Below, in pieces: positions 17,907 through 26,774 of a stretch of 64,000 bases of DNA. Numbering within the stretch: the first letter of the stretch is position 1; the number at the start of each line of letters is the position of its first letter. The stretch covers positions 1,090,394 through 1,154,393 of the forward strand of contig CP036432.1 in assembly GCA_007753675.1 (NCBI GenBank), written 5' to 3'. The notes below the pieces were generated by a model. That model saw only the letters and a program-made list of their open reading frames with translations. It made no database searches and was not told where the DNA came from. A program made the position numbers and the translations under genes. The stretch comes from Stieleria magnilauensis. Lineage in GTDB: Bacteria > Planctomycetota > Planctomycetia > Pirellulales > Pirellulaceae.

Positions 17907-17916
17907 GGAGAGACAG

Positions 17917-18282
17917 ATGGAAGGAATCACCTCGCAATCCGCTTCAATCGACTACTTTCAGTTGTTGACCGTTCAACTTCAGCACCAGGATCCGGTGGAT
18001 CCCGTTGATCAGGAAGGTTTGATCAATGACTTGACGCAGTTTTCCATTTTGGAAGGGATCGAAAACCTCAATGCGTCATTCAACCAATACATGCAGCTGC
18101 AGGAACTGACGCAGGGTGTCAACCTGATCGGCAAGTCCGTCGACTACCTCGATGAAGCATCGGGTTCGATCAAATCCGGTGTCGCGACCGACGTCTTCAA
18201 TATCGATGACTCCATCCAGGTACTCGTCGATGGTCAGACCGTTTCCCTGGATCAAATCGCACGCGTGGCCGAGGCCGCGTAA
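17917..18282 (+). CDS. flgD: flagellar hook-capping protein FlgD (short form)
   Basis: A 121-residue FlgD N-terminal domain: 'YFQLLTVQLQHQDPVDPVDQ' matches the conserved F-L-x-L-L-x-x-Q-L-x-x-Q-D-P, followed by 'LTQFSILEGIENLNASF' and 'VNLIGKSVDYLD'. FlgD scaffolds hook polymerisation and is itself exported. The protein lacks the C-terminal Tudor/FnIII-like domain of E. coli FlgD (231 residues), a reduced form seen in several phyla. The start is fixed by AAGGAGA just upstream. An upstream extension in this frame only overlaps fliK. Confidence 0.92.
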   Translation: MEGITSQSASIDYFQLLTVQLQHQDPVDPVDQEGLINDLTQFSILEGIENLNASFNQYMQLQELTQGVNLIGKSVDYLDEASGSIKSGVATDVFNIDDSIQVLVDGQTVSLDQIARVAEAA

Positions 18283-18303
18283 CAACCGGGACGGCTACCA
18301 AAC

Positions 18304-18322
18304 CGGGAGGTCGAACCTCCCG
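18304..18322. terminator. hairpin between flgD and flgE
   Basis: A perfect 8-base stem (CGGGAGGT with ACCTCCCG) around a 3-base loop, followed by a pyrimidine-rich stretch with one run of five T. It could be a weak terminator, attenuator or RNA-processing site that sets flgE level. The run of T is broken, so full termination is doubtful. Confidence 0.35.
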
Positions 18323-18393
18323 CTGAACTCTCTCCCTTTTTCTCTCTTTCATTTCATTTCCATCCAAACATCTACCATCTTTAGGGGCAACCT

Positions 18394-20037
18394 ATGTCTA
18401 GATCTTTGATGACCGGCATCACCGGACTTCGCACCCATCAACAAAAACTTGACGTCGTCGCCAATAACCTGGCCAACATGAACACGGTGGGGTTCAAATC
18501 TCAATCGGCCGTGTTCAGCGACTTGATGTACAACGTCGCTCGGGGAGCGTCGGCGGCCACCGAAGACAGCGGCGGCATCAATCCGCAAGCGATCGGAACG
18601 GGGGTGCAGACTGCACAGATCACGCGAAGCTTTACTCAGGGGACGTTGGAATCGACCTCGCAAATCTTTGACTTTGCGATTCAGGGCGAAGGCTTTTTTA
18701 CGTTAGCTGGTCAGTCCAACGACAACGTCTACTCGCGTGCGGGAGCCTTCTCGCTGGATTCAAACGGTCGCTTGGTCGACCCGGCGACCGGATTTTTGGT
18801 GCAGCGAATGGGGGATGTCGGCGAAGGGGCCGACGGCGGTGTCGCGTTCCAAGACATCGGCGAAAGCTACATCAACGTTCCGATCGGCGCGCCGATCGCC
18901 GGCGAAGCAAGCAGCATGGTGAACTTCACCGGCAACCTGCCGTCAAGTTCTTCGCCGCCGGTTGCCGAAGTGCTGCAGTCCTTCACTGGATTCTCCACGT
19001 CGTCCGGAGTGGCCGATGGAACCACATTGCTGAACGATTTGACCATCAACACGACGGACTATGTCGCCGGTGACGTGATTGAGATCTCCGGGACGAATCC
19101 CGACGGGACGCCCTTTTCCGCGAACTTGAACGCGGAGACCGCTACGCTTCAAGATCTCGTCGACTCGCTCAACGGTGCGTTGACCGGCGCGACGGCTGCT
19201 CTGGCCGCCGACGGTACGCTTTCGGTCACTTCGGACACGACCGGCGAGGGGTTTCTCAGTCTGTTGCTTCGCGATGCGTCGGGCAACGTGGGCGGATCAA
19301 GTTTCTCTGCCAACTCGATGTTTCTCAGCACCCAGGGCAGCAACGGTGACACGTTTGAGTTGTCCATGGAAGTGTTTGACGTTCGAGGCGAAAGCCACCG
19401 GATCAATTTTGACTTTTTGAAAGAGTCCGCGAATACCTGGTCGGTCACCGCCGACATTCGTGCCGAATCGGGGGTGTTGATCGACAACTCCGTACTGAAT
19501 CTGACGTTCAACGAGGACGGCAGCTATGGTTTGGCTGGGCTGACCGGGGTGGGCGACGCGAACATCGAGATCCAATTCAATGGAATCACCGCACCGCAAG
19601 AGATCGCGTTGGATTTCTCCGGACTGAGCCATCTCGCGACGGATTTTTCGATCACTCAGATGCAAGACGGTATCCCACCGGGGTCGCTGACGTCTGTCGC
19701 GGTCTCGACAACCGGCGAGCTGACGGGCTTGGCTTCCAACGGACGGGCGATTCCGCTTGCCCAACTCGCGATCGCCACGTTCAGCAATCCCAACGCACTC
19801 GACGCCGTGGGCAGCAACTATTTCAAGCAGTCGATGAGCAGCGGAGAAGCATCGCTGGGAAGCGGAATGTCCGGTAACCGAGGACAGATCATGGGAGGCC
19901 AGCTTGAGCGTTCCAATGTGGATATCGCCCAAGAGTTCACCCAATTGATCGTCGCCCAGCGTGGTTTCTCGGCCAACGCACGGACGATTACCGTGTCGGA
20001 CGAAATGCTGGAAGAGCTGACCAACATCATCCGGTAA
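18394..20037 (+). CDS. flgE: flagellar hook protein FlgE
   Basis: A 547-residue protein with the flagellar rod/hook N-terminus ('MTGITGLRTHQQKLDVVANN' then 'LANMNTVGFKSQ', about 6-37), the FlgE/F/G core ('FDFAIQGEGFFTL') and the C-terminal helix ('VDIAQEFTQLIVAQRGFSAN' then 'ARTITVSDEMLEEL'). The length and large middle insert (about 170-400) favour hook protein FlgE over rod FlgF/FlgG (about 260). It forms the extracellular hook under FlgD. A TAGGGG-type ribosome site precedes the ATG. It is 111 bases after flgD, and a terminator follows. Confidence 0.92.
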   Translation: MSRSLMTGITGLRTHQQKLDVVANNLANMNTVGFKSQSAVFSDLMYNVARGASAATEDSGGINPQAIGTGVQTAQITRSFTQGTLESTSQIFDFAIQGEGFFTLAGQSNDNVYSRAGAFSLDSNGRLVDPATGFLVQRMGDVGEGADGGVAFQDIGESYINVPIGAPIAGEASSMVNFTGNLPSSSSPPVAEVLQSFTGFSTSSGVADGTTLLNDLTINTTDYVAGDVIEISGTNPDGTPFSANLNAETATLQDLVDSLNGALTGATAALAADGTLSVTSDTTGEGFLSLLLRDASGNVGGSSFSANSMFLSTQGSNGDTFELSMEVFDVRGESHRINFDFLKESANTWSVTADIRAESGVLIDNSVLNLTFNEDGSYGLAGLTGVGDANIEIQFNGITAPQEIALDFSGLSHLATDFSITQMQDGIPPGSLTSVAVSTTGELTGLASNGRAIPLAQLAIATFSNPNALDAVGSNYFKQSMSSGEASLGSGMSGNRGQIMGGQLERSNVDIAQEFTQLIVAQRGFSANARTITVSDEMLEELTNIIR

Positions 20038-20087
20038 CGTGAGCGTGCTTAGGCAGGCTTCGGTTTGACACCATGGGTACGTCGATG

Positions 20088-20122
20088 ACGCCAAGGGGCA
20101 TTGAGCCTCTTGGCGTTTTTCG
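20088..20122 (+). terminator. rho-independent terminator after flgE
   Basis: ACGCCAAGGGG pairs with CCTCTTGGCGT (one mismatch) and is followed by a short T run (GTTTTTCG). It closes the hook-gene transcript. Confidence 0.8.
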
Positions 20123-20190
20123 TTTCAACGGCTGCGTTTGCCGAGGTGTTAGCGGCAGGACGCAAGGCCTCCGGTTCCTCATCGTTACCC

Positions 20191-20319
20191 GAACACCGGA
20201 GGGCTCGCGCCCTGCCGCTAATAGTGCTTCACAGAACACCGGAGGGCTCGCGCCCTGCCGCTAATAGTGCTTCGCGGAACACCGGAGGGCTCGCGCCCTG
20301 CCGCTAATAGTGCTTCGCA
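20191..20319. repeat. three tandem copies of a 43-base repeat
   Basis: Three head-to-tail units at 20191-20233, 20234-20276 and 20277-20319 differ only at a few bases near the unit end. Each unit contains the palindrome AGGGCTCGCGCCCT followed by GCCGCTAATAGTGCTTC. A diverged inverted part-copy (AGCGGCAGGACGCAAGGCCT...) lies just before at about 20151-20177. No spacers separate the units, so this is not CRISPR. It looks like a tandemly amplified intergenic REP-like element. Confidence 0.85.
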
Positions 20320-20348
20320 GCGTTGCCTATTGGGTCCTTGTCCGCAGC

Positions 20349-20567
20349 TTACATGATGCCGCCGTGAGTCCGGATCGGAGTCAGGTGACTGGGCGAATCA
20401 AGGAACCAGAATCGTTCCCACTCGTCGATCACCGACCGCATGTCTTCGGAGGTGTAGAGCAACTGCTGGACGCGGCGTTCAGGACGCGGCGAATAGATCG
20501 GAAGAAAGCATCCGACGGAGCTGCTGACGCAGACGGCCAGCATGGTGAGTTGGAACAAGCGACGCAT
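20349..20567 (-). CDS. small lipoprotein, probably a planctomycete family
   Basis: A 72-residue protein with a lipoprotein signal: basic start (MRRLFQ), hydrophobic core (LTMLAVCVSSSV) and a lipobox ending in GC (about residue 20). The mature part 'FLPIYSPRPERRVQQLLYTS' and 'IDEWERFWFLDSPSHLTPIR' ends in THGGIM. I recall similar short W-rich lipoproteins in planctomycete genomes with no assigned function; this is from memory. An in-frame upstream ATG adds 12 residues without signal character. It lies 54 bases after the HU-type gene in the same direction. Confidence 0.75.
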   Translation of the reverse strand: MRRLFQLTMLAVCVSSSVGCFLPIYSPRPERRVQQLLYTSEDMRSVIDEWERFWFLDSPSHLTPIRTHGGIM

Positions 20568-20621
20568 AGGACGTTCCTCCGTGAACGTTTTCAGTTGGGC
20601 CACGACCCCTGTGACGATCGA

Positions 20622-21020
20622 TTAATCTTCGTCCCAGCGACCGGTAATCTTGTTGGACGGCGTGGTATCGGTTGGGGAAACCTGGGCACCGGCGTTCGCT
20701 TCGTCAACGTCACCTGACAGCTCGTCATGGTGAACGTCGAGTTCTGCGTCCTGAACCCTGACCTCCATGTACTTACCAGGCTTGAAGGTAACGACGTACT
20801 TTTCCGGTACGATCACCTCGTCGCCTGTCCGGGGATTGCGCGCACGGCGTGCAGCCCTCGGCTTGACTTCAAAGACGCCAAAATTCCTCAGCTCGATTCG
20901 ACCCTCGCGGACAAGCGTCTCGATAATCGAATCAAAGGTCTTTTGGACGATCTTCTTCGTCTGTTGTTGCGTTAGGCCTACTTCGTCAGAAATCGTTCGG
21001 ACGATGTCTTTCTTGGTCAC
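20622..21020 (-). CDS. HU/IHF-family DNA-binding protein
   Basis: A 132-residue protein. Residues 1-93 are a full HU/IHF fold: '[20 protein letters not shown]', '[20 protein letters not shown]' and the arm '[20 protein letters not shown]' then 'KPGKYM'. A 40-residue acidic tail ([17 protein letters not shown]...) is not part of the usual 90-residue protein. HU proteins bend and compact DNA as dimers. The GTG start follows AGGAG. The R-N-P-x-T motif in the arm is intact, so DNA bending should be normal. The acidic tail could tune binding. Confidence 0.9.
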   Translation of the reverse strand: MTKKDIVRTISDEVGLTQQQTKKIVQKTFDSIIETLVREGRIELRNFGVFEVKPRAARRARNPRTGDEVIVPEKYVVTFKPGKYMEVRVQDAELDVHHDELSGDVDEANAGAQVSPTDTTPSNKITGRWDED

Positions 21021-21520
21021 TCCCGACTCCTGCTGGCTCTCCGCCGACCCAAAATACGCTTGAGGGCGAATGATGTAACCCTTTGCAAGCTTTCAACTTA
21101 AAGGCCGAAGCATAGGGATGCCGGAGTCGGTCGTCAAGCCAACGCCCCCATGTGATCGGGGGCGGATTTCTGGCAAAGCAGACCGCTCTTGGTATGAATG
21201 TCGGCATCTTCGCACCGGATTCTTGAAGCATTCCGCATAACCGGAAAAATTGTTGCGACTGGAGCGTCGTCGGGGCCGGTTGCCTGGCTGCCGTCGCCGG
21301 ACGGCGGAGCATCCACGCTCTGGCGGGCGTGGATGCGGCAGCTGTTTGAGGATGAAAACTGCGGTTCCCATTGATGGCGGGAAGGTACCGGTGCGTTTTC
21401 GGTAGAGAGCGGGGGGGCGGGCGGTCAGGCAAACCGACATCAACATTTTCCCCCGACGATTCGCCCCTCGCCGTTGATGCCGCCGGCGAGCGGCAGCGAA
21501 TGTGGTCGACGTCGCAGCAG
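21021..21520. other. 500-base gap upstream of the HU gene
   Basis: No gene supported. It holds a hairpin CGCCCCC/GGGGGCG (21143-21164) and a perfect 10-base stem GCATCCACGC/GCGTGGATGC (21309-21336). Neither is followed by a T tract. The HU-gene promoter should lie near 21030-21120. Confidence 0.45.
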
Positions 21521-22645
21521 TTACCGCAGAGCGCTATACAGGCTACGCTTGCTGGCTTTGGGGATGGCAATCGGTGTCGGCTGGACGTCAAACGGGATCA
21601 TGGCGACATGATTCGCTGCGACGCCTTGGCGACCGGGAACACGTTTGGCGTGTGCCGCATTGAGGGCGCTGTATTGTTGCATCAGCCGACGAATTTCCGG
21701 CTCATACTGAAATCCACCGCCGGGCAATTCACGACCGAGTGATTCAAAGCTGCCGATGGTGACGACGGAGCGATCGCGGTCGTGGTACTGGTAGGCTTCC
21801 TCGCCCTGCTTGCGAAGTTCTTTGACCATCTTGTCCGCTTGACGGGCGAATTTGGCCATCCGCTCTTCGCTCGGCTTGAATTTGTCCTGGTTCTTGGCGC
21901 CAAGAATCGTTCCACAGGCGTTGAAGGTTCGGACCACGACGGTGAACTTGCCATCGGCTTCCAACAGGTTGTGGTCGGTGCCTTCGTTGAGTTGTTTGAC
22001 GAATGAATCGACTTCGGGTTGTTGAAAGAACCCTTCGGGCAGCAGCGGATTTCGGGTGACGAAGGCGGCGGCCATTGGGTTGCGACCGCGGCCTTTACGT
22101 GATTTGAACAATTGCTCGCCGAACGCCTTGATCATCGACGCGGGAGATTCGGTGTTGTATTCGGCGGCGACATCGTCGGGATCGCGGAACACATCGAGGT
22201 CTGCCGATTTGAGGCGTTCAAGGTCCCGGTCGATGCTTTCGTGGTTGACCGAGTCGTATTCGCCGACCAAGACGGCATACGCCTGGTATTGGTGGGGGTT
22301 CGCATAGCGGGCCCGTCGGCCGGTCGCGTTGTCTTCGCCGGCGGTGCCGGTGAAATTGAATTCTTCTTTGTAGATGAACGCGGGCAATCGAAGCTCACTG
22401 CGGATTTCGACAGCGGTTCGTTGGGCACGGTCTTTGGCGTCTTCACCCACAAAAGTCGTTGCGAGCAACAGCCAGGGTCCATCCTCTTCGGTCAGCACGA
22501 ACGAGTCCGCTTCGTCGATCGGTTTTGATTTTCCGAACAGCCGCAACAAGCTCGGTGGGGCAGCCTGGGCTGGGGCGGCGGACAGCCCGGTGACAACGGC
22601 GGCGGTGCAAAACGCGGCAAACGAACGTCGGGAGGGACGCATCAT
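21521..22645 (-). CDS. exported protein of unknown function, paired with the vWA gene
   Basis: A 374-residue protein with a Tat/Sec-like signal peptide (MMRPSRRSFAAFCTAAVVTG, then AAPAQA). The SRRSF sequence is close to a twin-arginine motif. The mature part has alternating beta and alpha stretches ('GPWLLLATTFVGEDAKDRAQ', 'YAVLVGEYDSVNHESIDRDL', 'FTVVVRTFNACGTILG', 'SVVTIGSFESLGRELPG'). Repeated 'VLVGEYDS' and 'VTIGSF' segments suggest tandem SPOR-like folds, but that is only a guess. It begins 159 bases after the stop of the vWA gene, in the same direction, so they are probably one unit. Confidence 0.7.
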   Translation of the reverse strand: MMRPSRRSFAAFCTAAVVTGLSAAPAQAAPPSLLRLFGKSKPIDEADSFVLTEEDGPWLLLATTFVGEDAKDRAQRTAVEIRSELRLPAFIYKEEFNFTGTAGEDNATGRRARYANPHQYQAYAVLVGEYDSVNHESIDRDLERLKSADLDVFRDPDDVAAEYNTESPASMIKAFGEQLFKSRKGRGRNPMAAAFVTRNPLLPEGFFQQPEVDSFVKQLNEGTDHNLLEADGKFTVVVRTFNACGTILGAKNQDKFKPSEERMAKFARQADKMVKELRKQGEEAYQYHDRDRSVVTIGSFESLGRELPGGGFQYEPEIRRLMQQYSALNAAHAKRVPGRQGVAANHVAMIPFDVQPTPIAIPKASKRSLYSALR

Positions 22646-22804
22646 CGGTTGGTTTCCCTGGATTATCGAGTCGATAGATCGTCAACTCGTCCCTAGGTAA
22701 CAAATCCGATGTCGGGGGCGAAAGAGAGTTTTGGCGGGAGAGGTGCATCACGCGCCGGTCGCTGACGCTTCCCGCTGGAAACACGTCGCCGCGTCCGGTT
22801 CGGG

Positions 22805-24925
22805 CTACAGCTTCGGCACGGGGCGTTTGGGTGCTTTTTGGAGCATCCGTTTTTGATCGTCGCTGGCCGGCCGCGGGGGATTGTTGTTGTTGCCCGGGTT
22901 GCGTCGTGGCGGCGGCGACAGATCGGTAAAATCTTCGGTCCATGTCCATCCGATCGGCACTTCCAGCTCCTTCTTGGCGAGCAATTCCCACGGTGTTCCG
23001 GGGTGCTCCTTGACGACGGTCTCGAGCAGCATTTTGGCCGTTTCGGCTTCGCGTTTCCATTTGCTGCCGACGGTCACTTCGTCGCTCGGCTCGAGAATCC
23101 AGGTGTTGTTCTTTTCTTTTTCGAACGACATGCCCAATTTCGCTTTGGCCAACATGGCATTGTACGTTTCGGTGCGGACTTTCTGGGCCAGGACGCGTCC
23201 CATGGCGAGATCGAAGCCGGCGCGCCAACGCGGACTCTCTTCGGACTCTCGGTACTTCATGCCCGGTTCCAGCGTCATCGCCATCCGTGCCAGGGGCTGC
23301 TCGAGTCGCGCTGCGTCTTGCTGTGCGCGGGTCAAGTCGCCCGACAGTCGGGCTTGGTCGGTTCCGATGAAACGCAGTCTTGGGCGGCTGATGCCGGTGA
23401 CCGGTTTGAGTTGGGCCGCGGTGACCAGGGCGGTGCGCAAGGGGCTCGATTTGACTTTGGCGACGTAATCGCGCGGCGACAAATAGTCGGGGCGATAGCG
23501 AGACATCGCGGCCGGGTCAAAGAAGTACTCCATGTCCGAAGCGTACGCGGCCACGTCACGCTTGTTGACTCGGCGAGAAACGTTGCGATTGGGGTGGACG
23601 TTGAAGTAGATCCCACCGGTTTCATAGCTCAGACGCGTCAACGCGTAGGGGCCGAAGCCGCTGTCGATCGTCGGCTCTTCTTCGAAGTTGGCGGTGAACG
23701 GCAATTGGACGCGCTCGGGCAAAAACGACTCGGGGCCTTGGTCGACCGATGCCCATTGCGGGGATTGGTCGTACTTGGGATCGGGATCGATGTACTTGAC
23801 CAACGTTTCGCGGCGTCCGAAGGGAGCCGGGACGCCGATGATGTGAACCGGCATACCGTATTTGCGGCAAATCTCGATCGTGTCTTCGACCTGCTGTTCG
23901 TCATCGCCACGTTCGTCGGTGACGACGATCAACAGCACGTTCCGCTGCGGTTCGTTGCCGCCGCGGCTGACGCGCAGCGACTTGTACTGTTCGGCGGCGC
24001 TTTTGACGGCGGTGAAGACGCGTTCCATGCCGGATGCGTCGGTTTCGATGTTGTCGACGATCTGTTTGATTTCGTCGACGTCTTCGGTAGGCGTCTCGGT
24101 GTAGAGCGTGATTTTTTCGCCGAACCCGATGACGGAATTGAGCAATTGGGCGTCGTGGTTCATGCCGCGTCGACGTTGCGCGGCCAGCTCTTTCTCGTCC
24201 TTGGCTTTGGCGTCAGCGATAATGCCCAACTCGTCATAGATCCGGTCGAATCGGTCGCGGATCTCTCTTCGTTGGCGGTGCAGCGATCCGCTTTGGTCGA
24301 ACAGCCAGACGACCAACGTCGGACGCTCTTCCATCGATTGCAGAATTTCGAAGGTGAGACGATCGACGGCACCGGCCGCGCCGCTGGCGCCTTCGCCGAC
24401 GGTGCCTTTGCGGTCGGTCAGGCGGTCCATGGGGGCCATCGGTTGGGAAAATATTCGATTGACTTCGATGTCGCCCAAATCGCTTTTTTCAAGTTCGACG
24501 GGACTGGGGATCTCGGCGATTTCCGCGAACATTTCAGCCGACGCGTCCGCCATCTCGGCCTCGGCGGTGCTGTTGGCGCCGATCGCGATCTCCGGCATTT
24601 CGCTGAACACCACCTCTTCCACCAGCGGTTCGGATTCGGTTTCCACCGGGGGTGAAACGATCACGACCGCTTCTTCGTCTTTAAAAACGGCGCTGGGCGC
24701 GATCGCCAACGAGACGATGATCAAGATATGCACGGCCATGCTGCCAATCAGCGCCGCGGACTCGTCCGTCTGCAGAACCGGTTCTTCTTCCAGCTCCTCC
24801 TCGTCCCAGGCATCGACCTCTTCCAGATCCTGATCCCCCAGACCCTGATCCTCCAGATCGACAGCGTCGACGGGACGCTCCGGAAACTCGGCCGAATCGG
24901 TGCTGGGAAATTCAGTGGTACTCAT
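22805..24925 (-). CDS. membrane-anchored von Willebrand factor A-like protein
   Basis: A 706-residue protein. The first 60 residues are extremely acidic (DLEEVDAWDEEELEEEPVLQ) and cytoplasmic. One membrane helix follows (about 65-90, 'IGSMAVHILIIVSLAIAPSA'). The vWA-like domain (about 195-400) starts with 'TLVVWLFDQSGSLHRQRREI', an intact D-x-S-x-S metal site, and includes 'NVLLIVVTDERGDDEQQVED'. The C-terminal 300 residues are helical and probably periplasmic, ending in a Pro/Asn-rich tail. An upstream in-frame extension of 45 residues lacks character, so I use the ATG before STTEFPS. It resembles planctomycete vWA proteins of unknown role. Confidence 0.75.
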   Translation of the reverse strand: MSTTEFPSTDSAEFPERPVDAVDLEDQGLGDQDLEEVDAWDEEELEEEPVLQTDESAALIGSMAVHILIIVSLAIAPSAVFKDEEAVVIVSPPVETESEPLVEEVVFSEMPEIAIGANSTAEAEMADASAEMFAEIAEIPSPVELEKSDLGDIEVNRIFSQPMAPMDRLTDRKGTVGEGASGAAGAVDRLTFEILQSMEERPTLVVWLFDQSGSLHRQRREIRDRFDRIYDELGIIADAKAKDEKELAAQRRRGMNHDAQLLNSVIGFGEKITLYTETPTEDVDEIKQIVDNIETDASGMERVFTAVKSAAEQYKSLRVSRGGNEPQRNVLLIVVTDERGDDEQQVEDTIEICRKYGMPVHIIGVPAPFGRRETLVKYIDPDPKYDQSPQWASVDQGPESFLPERVQLPFTANFEEEPTIDSGFGPYALTRLSYETGGIYFNVHPNRNVSRRVNKRDVAAYASDMEYFFDPAAMSRYRPDYLSPRDYVAKVKSSPLRTALVTAAQLKPVTGISRPRLRFIGTDQARLSGDLTRAQQDAARLEQPLARMAMTLEPGMKYRESEESPRWRAGFDLAMGRVLAQKVRTETYNAMLAKAKLGMSFEKEKNNTWILEPSDEVTVGSKWKREAETAKMLLETVVKEHPGTPWELLAKKELEVPIGWTWTEDFTDLSPPPRRNPGNNNNPPRPASDDQKRMLQKAPKRPVPKL

Positions 24926-25211
24926 GCTAACATCCGATCCTGGAAAACTTGCAGAGAGGGGGTGAGCGAAGCACCGCAAAAGCGGGCCTGGCGAACGGGG
25001 AAAGCCTTGCCGTCGTGATCGCTGCCTAGACAGTGTCGCTGAGCTTTCACAAACTTTCAACGTAGAAACGACTTTGAGACCACCTGTTCACCTGAACTCT
25101 ATTTAAACGAACGCTGATCTCGCACACTTTGTACCCAAAACGACCCTGGTGGGGGGGCAGAGTGTGCAATGCCCGGGATCGCTGGAAACGCCGGCTACGA
25201 TAGGAATATTT

Positions 25212-25871
25212 GTGACGCAACGATTGATCGCGATCGGAGACATCCATGGTTGTCGCACCGCCCTGGAAACAGTGTTGGATGCGATTGATCCGACCGGCGA
25301 GGACATCATCGTCACGCTGGGCGACTACATCGATCGGGGACCGGATTCTCGCGGGGTGATCGACACCCTGATTCGACTCGCCGATCGTTCGCAGTTGGTC
25401 GGCGTGCTGGGCAACCACGAAGAAATGATGTTGGAGGTCCTGCATCACGGCGGATCGCACCACGCCTGGTTGAAATATGGCGGCGTGGAGACCTTGGAAA
25501 GCTATGGCTTCGACGGCGATCTTGATTTCTTGCCGCCTGAACACCAACAGTTTCTCGATTCGCTCGGCGATTTTTATGTCTCCGGTGACTTCTTCTTCAC
25601 CCATGCCGCCTACGATCCCGAGTTGCCGTTGGAAGAGCAAGCGATCGAAATGCTGCGTTGGTATTCGCTGACCAATGGCATTCCGCCCCAACATCAAAGC
25701 GGCAAGACCGCGGTGGTCGGACACACCGCCAATCGAGACGGAGAGATTCTCGACTCGGGCCACCTGATTTGCTTGGACACCTATTGCTATGGCGGCGGTT
25801 GGTTGACGGCGATGGACGTCAACACCCGGCAGGTTTGGCAGGCGAATGAAAAGGGTGAGCTGCGGCAGTAA
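25212..25871 (+). CDS. PPP-family serine/threonine phosphatase
   Basis: A 219-residue metallophosphatase with the three PPP signatures: GDIHG (about 8-12), GDYIDRG (about 36-42) and GNHEE (about 69-73), then the later His ligands 'FFTHAAYDP' and 'VVGHTA'. These bind two metals and remove phosphate from proteins, or in the PrpA/ApaH branch from other phosphoesters. The GTG at 25212 places GDIHG where the family has it. An upstream GTG adds 21 residues of no value. It is divergent from the vWA gene. Confidence 0.9.
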   Translation: MTQRLIAIGDIHGCRTALETVLDAIDPTGEDIIVTLGDYIDRGPDSRGVIDTLIRLADRSQLVGVLGNHEEMMLEVLHHGGSHHAWLKYGGVETLESYGFDGDLDFLPPEHQQFLDSLGDFYVSGDFFFTHAAYDPELPLEEQAIEMLRWYSLTNGIPPQHQSGKTAVVGHTANRDGEILDSGHLICLDTYCYGGGWLTAMDVNTRQVWQANEKGELRQ

Positions 25872-25889
25872 GCACGGCCGCAGGAAGTG

Positions 25890-26546
25890 CTACCGACGAC
25901 GACGCTGAAGGACCACGCCGCAGCTGGCGAGCATCAGCATCGTTGCCGCAGCGGGTTCCGGAATGGCGACCGCGCCCACCGTCACGACGCCCGGGGTGAA
26001 GCTGAAATCGATCTCGTCACCGGAGGCTTGTGCGAAGAATGATTCCGGACGGACGCTCACGCCATATTGGTCACCCGCAGTTGCCGCCGCCGATGACCCG
26101 CCGAGAAGATGTGCAAGGTCAACGCTCGCCAGCAGGTGTCCGCCGGTGACCGACGTGTTCGAAAAATCCGCGGTGCCGTCACTGACAATGATTTCGACGG
26201 GCGATGAGACAAGCGTCGCATCGAATCCGTTGATAACGGAATCACTGTTGCCCACAAAGATGTAGTCGGCGTTCTGAAGAAACGTTTCCGATTGTGGATC
26301 GACGAAAACCAATGAACTGCCCGGAGCGGCGCTCAGCGGTGTGATCTGCAGAATCAACTCAAATTCAGCCAAATTCTGCGGCGGTGCGTCGCTGGCGATC
26401 CCAATATCCAACAACAGGTTGCCGCCCGGATCGACCGTTCCGCTGCCGACGGAGATTTCAAAATCGGCCTTCGCCGGGGCGACCGACAACAACAACGCGG
26501 TCGAAACGGCAATCAGTAGTCGGGCAATCGCGTTGGACTTGGGCAT
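25890..26546 (-). CDS. PEP-CTERM anchored exported protein
   Basis: A 218-residue protein with a signal peptide (AIARLLIAVSTALLLSVAPA, cut near KA-DF) and a C-terminal sorting signal: IPEPAAAT, then a hydrophobic helix and RRRR. This is the PEP-CTERM layout cut by exosortase. The middle is a beta-sandwich-like domain with cohesin-like strands ('GSGTVDPGGNLLLDIGIASD', 'LAEFELILQITPL'). No exosortase is in the window. It converges with the phosphatase gene. The start is ATG at 26546; a longer frame upstream has no signal. Confidence 0.85.
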   Translation of the reverse strand: MPKSNAIARLLIAVSTALLLSVAPAKADFEISVGSGTVDPGGNLLLDIGIASDAPPQNLAEFELILQITPLSAAPGSSLVFVDPQSETFLQNADYIFVGNSDSVINGFDATLVSSPVEIIVSDGTADFSNTSVTGGHLLASVDLAHLLGGSSAAATAGDQYGVSVRPESFFAQASGDEIDFSFTPGVVTVGAVAIPEPAAATMLMLASCGVVLQRRRR

Positions 26547-26774
26547 CAGTCGTGGTCCGAGAAGAGCGTGTGGGATCGCCCGGTGCGACGGGAGAATCAC
26601 GGGAGTGTTCACCCAGTAGAATAGTTAGAAACCGAACCGGGATCGAACACTTTCCCGACCCGTCCCGATTTTTGCACCGTTGCCCCCGTTGTGATCGCGT
26701 TGATCTTTCGTCCCAATCACAATGTCAATGAACCCAGCCATGACCCGACCGACGCGGATTGGAAACAGCTACGC

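Noticed and set aside
20191..20319. Possible CRISPR array.
   Set aside because: The units are contiguous tandem copies with no unique spacers, and no cas gene is nearby.
22838..24655. A 605-residue open frame opposite the vWA gene.
   Set aside because: A shadow of the real gene, made long by GC-rich codon bias; no domain is visible.
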